A stretch of 56,635 nt of DNA, from NCBI GenBank assembly GCA_964490145.1, contig CAZBBS010000010.1:1-56635 (forward strand), read 5' to 3'. The notes beneath the pieces are model-generated. The model ran no database searches. It was given only the letters and a program-made list of their open reading frames with translations, and was not told the origin of the DNA. The position numbers were made by a program, and so were the translations under genes. This document shows, one piece after another, positions 43,089 through 52,011 of this stretch (the stretch's first letter is position 1; the number at the start of each line of letters is the position of its first letter). Source of the DNA: Eutrophocola sp964490145. GTDB taxonomy: Bacteria; Pseudomonadota; Gammaproteobacteria; Pseudomonadales; Pseudohongiellaceae.

Positions 43089-44207
43089 TTATGGCCTGGG
43101 CAGAATGGCTATCCTGTCGCCGGAAAACGTACCCACCCATATTTCATCGCCAACTGGCAGCGCCGAACTGGCATCATGCAAGGCTGCATCCTCACCCGCC
43201 CCGCCGACACGATTCATGGCCAGGTTGTAAGGCGTGATTTCCACGACAGACCAGCCTGCTTCACAACTTTCAGTGCCGCAGTAATCCGGCGTGTTGCTGC
43301 CTGCCGCATAAAGCTTGCCCTGATCGGTCCAGCGAATGTTATCCGGATAGATGCCAACCTGCACAGCCTCCCGCTCCGGTGGAGTAGAGCTGCGGTCGAA
43401 GCGAACAACTTCTCCCGTACCAAAGGCTGACATGAAGACAAAACGCTGATCGTCCGAAATGACAATACCGTTCGGCCCGGCCCCTTGCGTCCCTTCCAGA
43501 ACAGTCACGTCCTGCCCTGGATGCCACTCGAAGATATGACCGGTATCCACACCATTAAAAACATCCTCAATGGTATGAAGAGCCGGGTTATAAAACTGGG
43601 TTGCCATGAATCCACCATCACTCAGGATAGTGACACTATTGGTCCATGATGACTCCGGCATGGGAATGCATCCAACCCATTTGATTGTTGGCTTCAGGAA
43701 GGCATCCACTTCAAAAACTTCTATGGCTTCCCGGGCCCCATGACTGGTCATGTACAGGTGGTAAAGTTCGGGTCCCTTGTCAATTTTGCGTAATGCCAGT
43801 CCGTGGGCTGAAAAATGATTGCTATCCAGGGGACCGGGACAGCCGGAAAACAGACTTTCGTCCTGCCGGAAAACAGGATTGCTGCCAGGAAACAGTACCT
43901 CAAAGGAATGATCAGTACTGTTAACCAGATGCAGCCTGCCATTGATATCGCCACCTGTCAGACTGCCATCCATGCCGGACACCAGCACCCAGGGCGTACC
44001 GCCAATCTGCAGGATGTCCTCACCGTTGGTAATTCCACACATATAGGAAATGTCTGCATTAGCGTCACAGGACACAGGCCTGCTGTCTGCTGACAGCGTG
44101 TCCGGGGCAGCCTCTGTCTGGACAGGTGAAGCACTGTCATCACTGCAAGAAGCCAGCAAAAGACTCAACATGACCGCTGAAAGCCTTCGCAACATAAACC
44201 TGTTCAT
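43089..44207 (-). CDS. Lipoprotein with predicted beta-propeller (SMP-30/arylesterase-like)
   Basis: A 372-residue predicted lipoprotein with signal peptide and lipobox LLLASC (cysteine near residue 20). The remaining protein looks like a six-bladed propeller of the SMP-30/paraoxonase kind: GPNGIVISDDQRFVFMSAFG and VGIYPDNIRWTDQGKLYAAG are typical blades, and several paired cysteines suggest disulfides. Such proteins may be lactonases or arylesterases, but activity is not shown here. Two ATGs follow a GGGGG site; 44207 is chosen. It is divergent from the M1 aminopeptidase. Confidence 0.75.
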   Translation of the reverse strand: MNRFMLRRLSAVMLSLLLASCSDDSASPVQTEAAPDTLSADSRPVSCDANADISYMCGITNGEDILQIGGTPWVLVSGMDGSLTGGDINGRLHLVNSTDHSFEVLFPGSNPVFRQDESLFSGCPGPLDSNHFSAHGLALRKIDKGPELYHLYMTSHGAREAIEVFEVDAFLKPTIKWVGCIPMPESSWTNSVTILSDGGFMATQFYNPALHTIEDVFNGVDTGHIFEWHPGQDVTVLEGTQGAGPNGIVISDDQRFVFMSAFGTGEVVRFDRSSTPPEREAVQVGIYPDNIRWTDQGKLYAAGSNTPDYCGTESCEAGWSVVEITPYNLAMNRVGGAGEDAALHDASSALPVGDEIWVGTFSGDRIAILPRP

Positions 44208-44244
44208 CATCACCCCCGTCATTTCCGGCAGGCAGGATATCACC

Positions 44245-44273
44245 TTGAGTTGAAAAGCGGCAATTCATATCAT
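44245..44273 (+). promoter_or_regulatory. Sigma-70-type promoter of the M1 aminopeptidase gene
   Basis: TTGAGT (44245-44250), a 17-base spacer and TATCAT (44268-44273) lie 36 bases before the ATG. Confidence 0.5.
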
Positions 44274-44308
44274 GCCGGAATCGAGCCTGCTAACACGGAT
44301 ATCAAAAT

Positions 44309-46957
44309 ATGCTTTTCTCATCCCGTCTTTTCCTGATGTTGGTTTCTCTCGCGGGCGCCATTTTCAGCACCTCCCTGTATGCTGCAGCATCCGGTGCAAC
44401 AATCCGCGAATCCCGGCGGCTGCTCACCCAGGACTATGCCATGTTCAGGGCTTCTCAGGTCAGCAACATCACCTATGCACTGGACGTCTCAATCGACCCT
44501 GAATCCGACATATTTCAGGGACAGGTCAGTATCCGGTTTGACTATACCGGGAATAACCAGGCTCCCCTGACACTGGATTTTGATCAGGGTGAAATTCTCT
44601 CATTCTCTGTGAATGGTCAGGATGCACAATATGAGTATGACAAATGGTTTATTACCTTCGGCAGCGAACAGCTCGTTGCCGGCAGCAATCACCTTGTCAT
44701 TGACTATCGACGCCCCTACACCACCGACGGTGATGGCCTGCACAAGTTCATTGACCCTGAAAACGGCGAAATTTATCTTTACACCAATTTCGAGCCCTAC
44801 AACGCCAACCGGTTTTTCCCCCTGTTTGATCAGCCGAACCTCAAGGCGCCCTTTACCCTGACTGCCCACGTCCCGGCCAACTGGGAAGTCATTTCCAACC
44901 AGCGTGAAACCAGTCACACCTTGAATGGTGACAGCCAGACATGGACCTTTCCTCCAACACCCCCGATATCGTCCTATCTGTATTCCTTTCATGCCGGTCC
45001 ATTCAAGGTCTGGGAAGACCGGTCAGGTCATATCGCCTTGCGGCTTTTTGCCAGGACATCCCTGGCTGACTATGTGGATGTGGAAGAATGGTTCACACCG
45101 ACAAAGCAGTTTCTGCCGTTTTTCCAGACCTATTTCGACGTGCCTTACCCATTGAACAAGTATGACCAGATAATTGTCCCTGACTTTAATCCGGGTGCCA
45201 TGGAAAACCTCGGTGCTGTCACTTTCAATGAGGCCTATCTCAATCGGGGAGAAAAAACCATTCGTGAAAAAAGCCGCCTGGCTTATGTCATAGCCCATGA
45301 AATGGCCCATATGTGGTTTGGTGATCTGGTTACCATGAACTGGTGGAACGACCTCTGGCTGAATGAAAGCTTTGCCACTTATATGGGGTACCTGGCGCTG
45401 GACAGTGCCAGTGATTTCGAGAATGCCTGGGATATTTTCTATTCCCGCGACAAATCCAGGGCCTATGTCGCTGATGCCAGGGTAACTACCCATCCGATTG
45501 CACTTGAAGCGGCCAATACCGCGGATGCCGTTGCCAATTTCGACCTCATCACCTACCAGAAAGGCAGCTCTGTCCTGAAACAGCTCCCCTATTTAATCGG
45601 CGAGGAAAATTTCAGGCGGGGTGTCAGTCAATACCTGAAGGAGCACAGTTTCGCCAATGCCCGTCTGGATGACTTTGTGGCGTCACTGGAAACCGCCTCA
45701 GGCATTGACCTGACCCGTTGGCAGCAGGAATGGCTGCAGGCCTCAGGTGCCAACACCATCACAACGGATTTCAGTTGCCAGGACAATGAGGTAACCAGTT
45801 TACGCCTGATCCAGTCAGTCCCTGCCACCTCAACTGCAGACAAGGTTTTAAGATCCCAGCGCACCCGATTGGGCCTGTATCGTTATGTTGACGGCACCAT
45901 GGTGCTGGGCCAGGCTCTTCCTGTCACCTACGACGGTGTTGTTACCTGGGTACCTGAGGTCATCGGCCAGCCCTGTCCTGACATGGTTTTTCCGAATCTG
46001 GATGATCACGCTTATCTGGTTATCAATTTCGATCCCGTTTCACTGCAGACACTCCAGGAACATATCAATCATTTCAGCAGCACCACCACCCGGCTGATGC
46101 TCTGGGAATCCCTCTGGTCCGGCGTCAGGGATGCACGCCTGTCCCTGGACGATTTCCTGGGCTTCGCTTTTGACAATATTGGTGATGAAAATGATGCTAA
46201 TGTAGTACGCCAGGTCAGCGGCAATATTGCATCCGCTTACAATTATTACTCTGCCTTCGGCGATCATGCCGACAAACTCGTCAGTATCCAGGCCTTTGTC
46301 TGGCAGGCGCTGGAAAATGCGGAACCCGGTTCTGAAATCCAGAAAATCTGGTACGACAATTTTATCGCCCGGGCGCATACCCGTGATGCCCTGGACTACA
46401 TCACTGCATTGCTGGCAGGCACCGAAAGTATCGAGAGCATCGTCATCGATCAGGACAAGCGCTGGGACATCATCGTCGCCCTCAATCATCACCTGCACGG
46501 TGATTATGCCGCCCTACTTGACGCAGAAACGATGCGTGACACTTCCGATCTTGGTGTTAACAGCTCACTGGCTGCCAGGGCCAGCCGTCCGGACCCGGTT
46601 ATCAAGGAAGCCTTTATTGATGAAATGCTCGCAGACCCTCTGCGTTACAAGCTTGCCAGCATGCGTTTTATCACGCGCAACCTGTATCCCAACAATCAGC
46701 TGCCCCTGATGGAGAACGTGGCGGACAAGGTTATAGCGGCCATACCTGTTCTCAATGAGTCCGCTGATGAGGGTTTTGTGGATGAATTCATGGTGATTTT
46801 GCCGGCAACCTGCACACCCGAGAGTGTCAGCAGACTTGATCAACTGGCCCGAACCCTCAACGATTACCCTGCTCTGATCACCCGCTCTGTTCTGGTTACC
46901 CTGCAGGAGGACCGTCGCTGTGTAAGCCTGAAGTCACTGGTCAGTAACGCCCCGTGA
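44309..46957 (+). CDS. Exported M1 family metallo-aminopeptidase
   Basis: An 882-residue zinc aminopeptidase. A signal peptide (about residues 1-25, ending SLYA) sets it apart from cytoplasmic PepN. It has the exopeptidase motif GAMEN near residue 297, zinc motif HEMAHMWFGD near 331, the third ligand in NESFATYMG about 20 residues on, and a C-terminal ERAP1-like helical domain. Substrate-binding and folding layout match M1 enzymes, so it should trim N-terminal residues from peptides in the periplasm or outside. It lacks an adjacent transporter. Promoter boxes lie directly upstream. Confidence 0.93.
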   Translation: MLFSSRLFLMLVSLAGAIFSTSLYAAASGATIRESRRLLTQDYAMFRASQVSNITYALDVSIDPESDIFQGQVSIRFDYTGNNQAPLTLDFDQGEILSFSVNGQDAQYEYDKWFITFGSEQLVAGSNHLVIDYRRPYTTDGDGLHKFIDPENGEIYLYTNFEPYNANRFFPLFDQPNLKAPFTLTAHVPANWEVISNQRETSHTLNGDSQTWTFPPTPPISSYLYSFHAGPFKVWEDRSGHIALRLFARTSLADYVDVEEWFTPTKQFLPFFQTYFDVPYPLNKYDQIIVPDFNPGAMENLGAVTFNEAYLNRGEKTIREKSRLAYVIAHEMAHMWFGDLVTMNWWNDLWLNESFATYMGYLALDSASDFENAWDIFYSRDKSRAYVADARVTTHPIALEAANTADAVANFDLITYQKGSSVLKQLPYLIGEENFRRGVSQYLKEHSFANARLDDFVASLETASGIDLTRWQQEWLQASGANTITTDFSCQDNEVTSLRLIQSVPATSTADKVLRSQRTRLGLYRYVDGTMVLGQALPVTYDGVVTWVPEVIGQPCPDMVFPNLDDHAYLVINFDPVSLQTLQEHINHFSSTTTRLMLWESLWSGVRDARLSLDDFLGFAFDNIGDENDANVVRQVSGNIASAYNYYSAFGDHADKLVSIQAFVWQALENAEPGSEIQKIWYDNFIARAHTRDALDYITALLAGTESIESIVIDQDKRWDIIVALNHHLHGDYAALLDAETMRDTSDLGVNSSLAARASRPDPVIKEAFIDEMLADPLRYKLASMRFITRNLYPNNQLPLMENVADKVIAAIPVLNESADEGFVDEFMVILPATCTPESVSRLDQLARTLNDYPALITRSVLVTLQEDRRCVSLKSLVSNAP

Positions 46958-46963
46958 TAAGCT

Positions 46964-46992
46964 CTGACAGCCCCGGACCTTTGGTGTAAAAT
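46964..46992 (+). promoter_or_regulatory. Sigma-70-type promoter of argS
   Basis: CTGACA (46964-46969), a 17-base spacer and TAAAAT (46987-46992) precede the argS ATG by 31 bases. Confidence 0.55.
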
Positions 46993-47023
46993 GCCCCCCT
47001 TTTGAATTCCGGGCCCTTCCCCA

Positions 47024-48751
47024 ATGAACCTGAAACAGCAACTGGACAACCTCATCGGCAATGCGATTTCCAAGGCATCCGGGCAAGCCGACTGTCGTGC
47101 CCTGATCAATTATGCCCGTGAGGAAAAGTTTGGTAACTATCAGGCCAACGGTGTCATGGGCATCGCCAAGCAGCTGAAAATGAATCCTCGGGAGCTCGGT
47201 GAAAAAGTGATTGCCGTTCTGGAACTGGACGGTATCGCCGACAAGGTCGAACTGGCCGGCCCCGGATTTATCAATATCTTCATCTCTGCAGACTTTATTG
47301 CTGAAAACCTCAACAACCTGCTGACAGCAAAGTCACTTGTCGCTCCCAAAAAAGACAAACAGGTGGTTCTGGTGGATTACTCATCGCCCAACCTGGCCAA
47401 GGAAATGCATGTCGGCCATCTGCGCGGCACCATCATCGGTGATGCCCTTGTGCGTATTTTTGAGTTTCTGGGCTGCGAGGTCATACGGCAGAACCATTTT
47501 GGCGACTGGGGCACACAATTCGGCATGCTGATTACCTACATGCAGGAGCTGGAAACCAGCGGTAGCAGCTTGAGCGGTGAACTTACGGACCTTGAAGTTT
47601 TTTACCGCCATGCCAAGGAACGTTTCGATGCTGACCCGGTCTTTGCCAAAACCAGTCGGGACAATGTCGTCAAATTACAGGCTGGCGATCCTGAATGCAT
47701 GGCGCTATGGAAAGCCTTTATCGATGTCTCTGTTGCCCATTGCCAGGCGCTGTATGAAAAACTCGGCATTACTCTGGGACTGAATGACATTCGTCCCGAA
47801 AGTTTTTATAACGATCGTCTGGCCCCGATCATCGACCAGCTGGATCAGGCTGGTTTGTTACAGGAATCCGACGGCGCTAAATGTGTCTTCCTGGAGGAGT
47901 TCAAGAGCAAGGATGGTACACCGCTGCCTAGCATCGTGCAGAAATCCGATGGCGGTTTTCTGTATGCCACCACAGACCTGGCGGCCATCCAGTACCGCAA
48001 TGAGGTGCTTCACGCCAACCGGGTACTCTATGTAGTCGACGCCAGACAAAGCCTCCACTTCCAGCAGGTGTTCAGGGTTGCCGAGCTGGCCGGTTTCAAA
48101 AATGCAGACTGCTCACTGGAACATCTCTCCTATGGCACCATGATGGGCAGTGACGGCAAACCCTTCAAAACCCGTACCGGTGGCACGGTGAAACTGCTGG
48201 ATCTCATGGAAGAAGGTGTCAGCCGGGCTCTGGAAGTGGTAACCACCAAAAACCATGAGCTGTCAGAAGCAGAACGGGCTGACATTGCCAAGGTTGTCGG
48301 CATCGCGGCCATCAAATATTTCGAGCTCAGCAAGAACAGGAACAGTGATTACATTTTCGATTGGGACACCATGCTGTCCTTCGAGGGCAATACGGCCCCC
48401 TATCTGCTTTATGCCTATGCCAGGATTCGCAGCATATTCCGCAAGGAAGAAGCCGCGGGGACAGACAATTTCACCATCACGATCCAGACACCAGAAGAAC
48501 AAACCCTGGGCCTGAAACTGCTCCAGTTTTCCGAGATCGTGGAACAGGTGGCTGAAGACTGCTTCCCGAATCAACTGTGCCTGTATCTGTACGAGCTTGC
48601 CGGCATCTATATGCGATTCTATGAAGCCTGCCCTGTTCTCAAGGCCGAGGCTGATATCCGCCAGTCCAGGCTGGGGCTGTGTCATCTGACAGCACTCACG
48701 ATCAAGCAGGGACTGGCCCTACTGGGTATCGATACGCTGGAAAAAATGTAG
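47024..48751 (+). CDS. argS: Arginyl-tRNA synthetase
   Basis: Charges tRNA-Arg. The 575-residue class I synthetase has the family signature SSPNLAKEMHVGHLRGTIIG with the HIGH-like HVGH, the N-terminal ArgS domain (GFINIFIS), and a C-terminal anticodon-binding helical domain. The KMSKS motif is not canonical, as usual in ArgS (GTMMGSDGKPFKTR). Length matches E. coli (577). Confidence 0.97.
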   Translation: MNLKQQLDNLIGNAISKASGQADCRALINYAREEKFGNYQANGVMGIAKQLKMNPRELGEKVIAVLELDGIADKVELAGPGFINIFISADFIAENLNNLLTAKSLVAPKKDKQVVLVDYSSPNLAKEMHVGHLRGTIIGDALVRIFEFLGCEVIRQNHFGDWGTQFGMLITYMQELETSGSSLSGELTDLEVFYRHAKERFDADPVFAKTSRDNVVKLQAGDPECMALWKAFIDVSVAHCQALYEKLGITLGLNDIRPESFYNDRLAPIIDQLDQAGLLQESDGAKCVFLEEFKSKDGTPLPSIVQKSDGGFLYATTDLAAIQYRNEVLHANRVLYVVDARQSLHFQQVFRVAELAGFKNADCSLEHLSYGTMMGSDGKPFKTRTGGTVKLLDLMEEGVSRALEVVTTKNHELSEAERADIAKVVGIAAIKYFELSKNRNSDYIFDWDTMLSFEGNTAPYLLYAYARIRSIFRKEEAAGTDNFTITIQTPEEQTLGLKLLQFSEIVEQVAEDCFPNQLCLYLYELAGIYMRFYEACPVLKAEADIRQSRLGLCHLTALTIKQGLALLGIDTLEKM

Positions 48752-48790
48752 CAGCCAGAGCACTTCACCCTACTCTGGCAAGGGTCAAAT

Positions 48791-48841
48791 TGCTATAATG
48801 CGCGCGCTTGCAGTGCCCAGCACGGGGACTCGGCCGAGCCC
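48791..48841 (+). promoter_or_regulatory. Extended -10 promoter and leader hairpin of icd
   Basis: TGC-TATAAT (48791-48799) is a perfect extended -10 box. About 18 bases after the expected start a hairpin GGGG-A-CTC-GGCC-GAG-C-CCC (48824-48841) can form in the leader. No clear -35 box is present. Confidence 0.6.
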
Positions 48842-48876
48842 CTAAATTCACCTATTTGATGATTACCAGGTAAGCC

Positions 48877-51102
48877 ATGTCTGACAAACCGACCATTATT
48901 TATACCCTGACCGATGAAGCACCGGCCCTGGCCACCTATTCCCTGCTTCCCATTGTCAAAGCTTTTACTGCCACAGCCGACATCAATATCGAAACCCGGG
49001 ATATTTCCCTGGCCGGTCGTATTATTGCGGTTTTCCCGGACTACCTGCCAGATGCCCTGCAACAATCTGATGACCTTGGCTATCTTGGCGCACTTGCCCT
49101 GAAACCAGAGGCAAATATCATCAAGCTGCCGAATATCAGTGCTTCACTGCCGCAGATGACAGCGACAATCAAGGAACTGCAGGCCAAGGGTTATGCCCTG
49201 CCGGATTATCCGGAGAATCCACAAAATGATGAAGAACGGGATATCAAGGAGCGCTATGACAGGGTCAAGGGCAGCGCTGTAAATCCTGTGTTGCGTGAAG
49301 GCAACTCCGATCGTCGTGCTCCCGGTGCCGTCAAGCAGTATGCCCGCCAGAATCCCCACAGCATGGGAGCCTGGTCCAGCGACTCGAAAACCCGCGTAGC
49401 CCATATGGATGATGGTGATTTCTTCGGCAGTGAAGTCTCCATGACATTATCCCAGGCAGATTCCTTCCGCATCGAGTTTGAAGATGAAACCGGCAGCACC
49501 AGCATCCTGAAAAAAGATGCCCCGTTGCTCGAAGGCGAAGTCATTGATGCCTGCGTCATGTCCTGCAGTGCCCTGCGCGAGTTTCTTGAAAAAGCCATTG
49601 GTGAAGCCAAGGCCGAAGGGGTTCTGCTGTCCCTGCACCTGAAGGCGACCATGATGAAGGTGTCTGACCCGATCCTGTTTGGTCATGCCGTATCAGTATT
49701 CTTCAAGGATGTATTCGACAAGCACGCTGACACTTTCCGTGAACTTGGCGCAAACCCGAACAACGGCTTTGGCAGCGTCCTGTCCCTGATCGACACCCTT
49801 GATGCAGACAAGAAAGCGGAAATCGAACAGGACATCAAGGCCTGCTACGACAAACGACCTCCGTTAGCCATGGTGAATTCCGACAAGGGCATCACCAACC
49901 TCCATGTGCCCAGTGATGTGATCATTGATGCCTCGATGCCTGCCGCGATTCGTTCGTCCGGCAAAATGTGGGGGCCTGATGGCGAACTGCATGACACCCT
50001 GGCTATTATTCCAGACCGCTGCTATGCCTCGGTTTACCAGGAAACCATCGATTTCTGCCGTGAAAACGGTGCCTTTGACCCTCGCACCATGGGCTCTGTC
50101 CCGAATGTTGGCCTGATGGCCCAGAAGGCAGAAGAATACGGCTCTCACGACAAGACCTTTGAAATCGCCGGAAAAGGCACTATCCGTGTTGTAAATGGCA
50201 AGGGTGAGACCTTGCTTTCCCACAATGTGGACAAGGGCGATATCTGGCGCATGTGCCAGGTCAAGGACGCCCCTGTCCAGGACTGGGTAAAACTTGCGGT
50301 GAACCGTGCCAGAGCCACGGGCAGCCCGGCAATATTCTGGCTTGATCCTGAGCGTGCCCATGATGCCGAGCTTATAAAGAAGGTAAATACCTACCTGCCG
50401 CAACATGATACAGCGGGTCTGGACATCCGCATCATGTCGCCACGGGAAGCCACCCGCTTCTCCCTGCAGCGGATGAAAGACGGACAGGATACGATTTCTG
50501 TAACCGGCAACGTACTCAGGGACTATCTCACTGACCTGTTTCCGATTCTGGAACTGGGCACCAGTGCCAAAATGTTATCCATTGTCCCCTTGATGAATGG
50601 CGGCAGCATGTTTGAAACCGGAGCCGGTGGATCTGCCCCCAAACATGTCCAGCAGTTCCAGGAAGAAAACCACCTGCGCTGGGACTCACTCGGGGAATTT
50701 CTCGCACTGGCAGCCTCCCTGGAACATCTTGCTGGTGCAACCGGTAATACCAAGGCCCAGGTACTCTCCACAACCCTGGACGAAGCAACCGGTAAACTCC
50801 TGATGGAAAACAGGAGCCCTTCCCGCAAAGTGGGCGAATTGGACAACCGTGGCAGCCATTTCTACCTGGCCCTTTACTGGGCACAGGCCCTGGCCAGTCA
50901 GGCAGACAATGCTGACCTGAAAGCGGCCTTTGAAAACCTGTCTGCGACGCTCACCGACCAGGAAAACACCATCGTTGGTGAGCTCAATGATATCCAGGGA
51001 CAGGCTGTTGAACTTGGCGGCTACTACAAGCCCAGTCCTGAGCTTTGCGCCAATGCCATGTGCCCCAGCGCTACCTTGAACAAGGCCTTGAACGCCCTCT
51101 GA
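48877..51102 (+). CDS. icd: NADP-dependent isocitrate dehydrogenase, monomeric type
   Basis: Oxidatively decarboxylates isocitrate to 2-oxoglutarate in the TCA cycle with NADP. At 741 residues and with family segments IIYTLTDEAPALATYSLLPIV, NPHSMGAWSSDSKTRVAHMD, NGGSMFETGAGGSAPKHV and ATMMKVSDPILFGHAV it is the monomeric enzyme known from Azotobacter, Vibrio and Corynebacterium. It is unrelated in fold arrangement to the 45-kDa dimeric type. A strong hairpin follows the stop. Confidence 0.98.
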   Translation: MSDKPTIIYTLTDEAPALATYSLLPIVKAFTATADINIETRDISLAGRIIAVFPDYLPDALQQSDDLGYLGALALKPEANIIKLPNISASLPQMTATIKELQAKGYALPDYPENPQNDEERDIKERYDRVKGSAVNPVLREGNSDRRAPGAVKQYARQNPHSMGAWSSDSKTRVAHMDDGDFFGSEVSMTLSQADSFRIEFEDETGSTSILKKDAPLLEGEVIDACVMSCSALREFLEKAIGEAKAEGVLLSLHLKATMMKVSDPILFGHAVSVFFKDVFDKHADTFRELGANPNNGFGSVLSLIDTLDADKKAEIEQDIKACYDKRPPLAMVNSDKGITNLHVPSDVIIDASMPAAIRSSGKMWGPDGELHDTLAIIPDRCYASVYQETIDFCRENGAFDPRTMGSVPNVGLMAQKAEEYGSHDKTFEIAGKGTIRVVNGKGETLLSHNVDKGDIWRMCQVKDAPVQDWVKLAVNRARATGSPAIFWLDPERAHDAELIKKVNTYLPQHDTAGLDIRIMSPREATRFSLQRMKDGQDTISVTGNVLRDYLTDLFPILELGTSAKMLSIVPLMNGGSMFETGAGGSAPKHVQQFQEENHLRWDSLGEFLALAASLEHLAGATGNTKAQVLSTTLDEATGKLLMENRSPSRKVGELDNRGSHFYLALYWAQALASQADNADLKAAFENLSATLTDQENTIVGELNDIQGQAVELGGYYKPSPELCANAMCPSATLNKALNAL

Positions 51103-51114
51103 GCAATACTGAAT

Positions 51115-51148
51115 ATACCGGCACCGGTTTGAATACCGGTGCCGGTAT
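51115..51148 (+). terminator. Strong 14-bp hairpin after icd
   Basis: ATACCGGCACCGGT (51115-51128) pairs perfectly with ACCGGTGCCGGTAT (51135-51148) over a six-base loop. It lacks a T-tract, so it may block RNases or work with Rho rather than act as an intrinsic terminator. It lies between two convergent genes and may serve both. Confidence 0.65.
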
Positions 51149-51182
51149 CAGATTCCCGGGATCAGCCTCCGATAACAAACGA

Positions 51183-51944
51183 TCAGTAAGGCTTCTGGAA
51201 TACCAGCAAGGCCCTGGCAGTCTGTCCCCTGACCGTGAACACCATGGCGCTTCGGTCATCATCGGGGTTGTCGAGCAAAGCACTGTCGGCAATCAGGTTG
51301 AAGCCTGCACTGGTAACCTCATCGATAATCACTTCCTTGCCAATACGGTGAACATTGCCGGCATCCCGCCAGCCTGAGCCATCCTCGGCCTTGTGGTCGA
51401 TAACCAGGTACTTGCCGCCAGGACGCAGTGCGGCAAACACCTTGCTGTTTAAGCCCCCGGTATCCACACCAAAGGCCTGGAAATCATGATAGGAAAGCAC
51501 GTTGGTGACCATGTCGAGTCCATCCGGGAAATCAACCGTGTTGTAATCCACTACATGGTATCTGGCATTATTTCGGGCATCGGCAAACGCCTGCCCCGCT
51601 TTACCCACATTGCCATCCTGAAAGCCTGCCAGCAGCGGCAGGTCATACATGTCGACCATGCCGCTCCCGCCCACAGCTTCCACCAGCATTTCCGTGTAGT
51701 ACTGACCAAAAGATGAGATTTCAGCAACATGATCCCCTTCGTTCAGATCCGCAATGGTCAACACCTCTGCAGGACGTCTGCCTGCATCCCTTGCCACCTG
51801 GTTGTCGGACCGCTGGGTGGAGACAACGGCACTGCGAATATGAGGTGGCGTATTTTCGGGGATATTGTAGTCCTGTGCCAGCAGATAAACAGGGACACAA
51901 CAAAGCAACAGGCTGGATAGTCTGGTGATTAGCAAGATTATCAT
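51183..51944 (-). CDS. Exported methyltransferase-like protein
   Basis: A 253-residue protein with an N-terminal signal peptide (about residues 1-23, ending LLAQ) and a Rossmann-like methyltransferase fold behind it. ADLNEGDHVAEISSFGQYYT occupies the place of SAM motif I but lacks the glycine-rich loop. ALRPGGKYLVIDHKAEDGSGW matches the usual post-motif strand. SAM is not normally found in the periplasm, so it may bind another ligand or be a degenerate relative. The ATG at 51944 is very close to GGAG; TTG nine bases further in is an alternative start. It stands alone, convergent with icd. Confidence 0.75.
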   Translation of the reverse strand: MIILLITRLSSLLLCCVPVYLLAQDYNIPENTPPHIRSAVVSTQRSDNQVARDAGRRPAEVLTIADLNEGDHVAEISSFGQYYTEMLVEAVGGSGMVDMYDLPLLAGFQDGNVGKAGQAFADARNNARYHVVDYNTVDFPDGLDMVTNVLSYHDFQAFGVDTGGLNSKVFAALRPGGKYLVIDHKAEDGSGWRDAGNVHRIGKEVIIDEVTSAGFNLIADSALLDNPDDDRSAMVFTVRGQTARALLVFQKPY

Positions 51945-51954
51945 TCTCCAAAAT

Positions 51955-51988
51955 GAAAAAAACCGGACTTACGATTGTAAGCCCGGTT
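51955..51988 (-). terminator. Rho-independent terminator of htpG
   Basis: On the minus strand AACCGGGCTTAC-aatc-GTAAGTCCGGTT (one mismatch) is followed by a T-run (51962-51956). It ends 24 bases after the htpG stop. Confidence 0.88.
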
Positions 51989-52011
51989 AGTGTATTTCAA
52001 AAAATGATAAT

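Noticed and set aside
48755..48778. Terminator after argS
   Set aside because: CCAGAG...CTCTGG can pair, but the loop is long and no T-tract follows.
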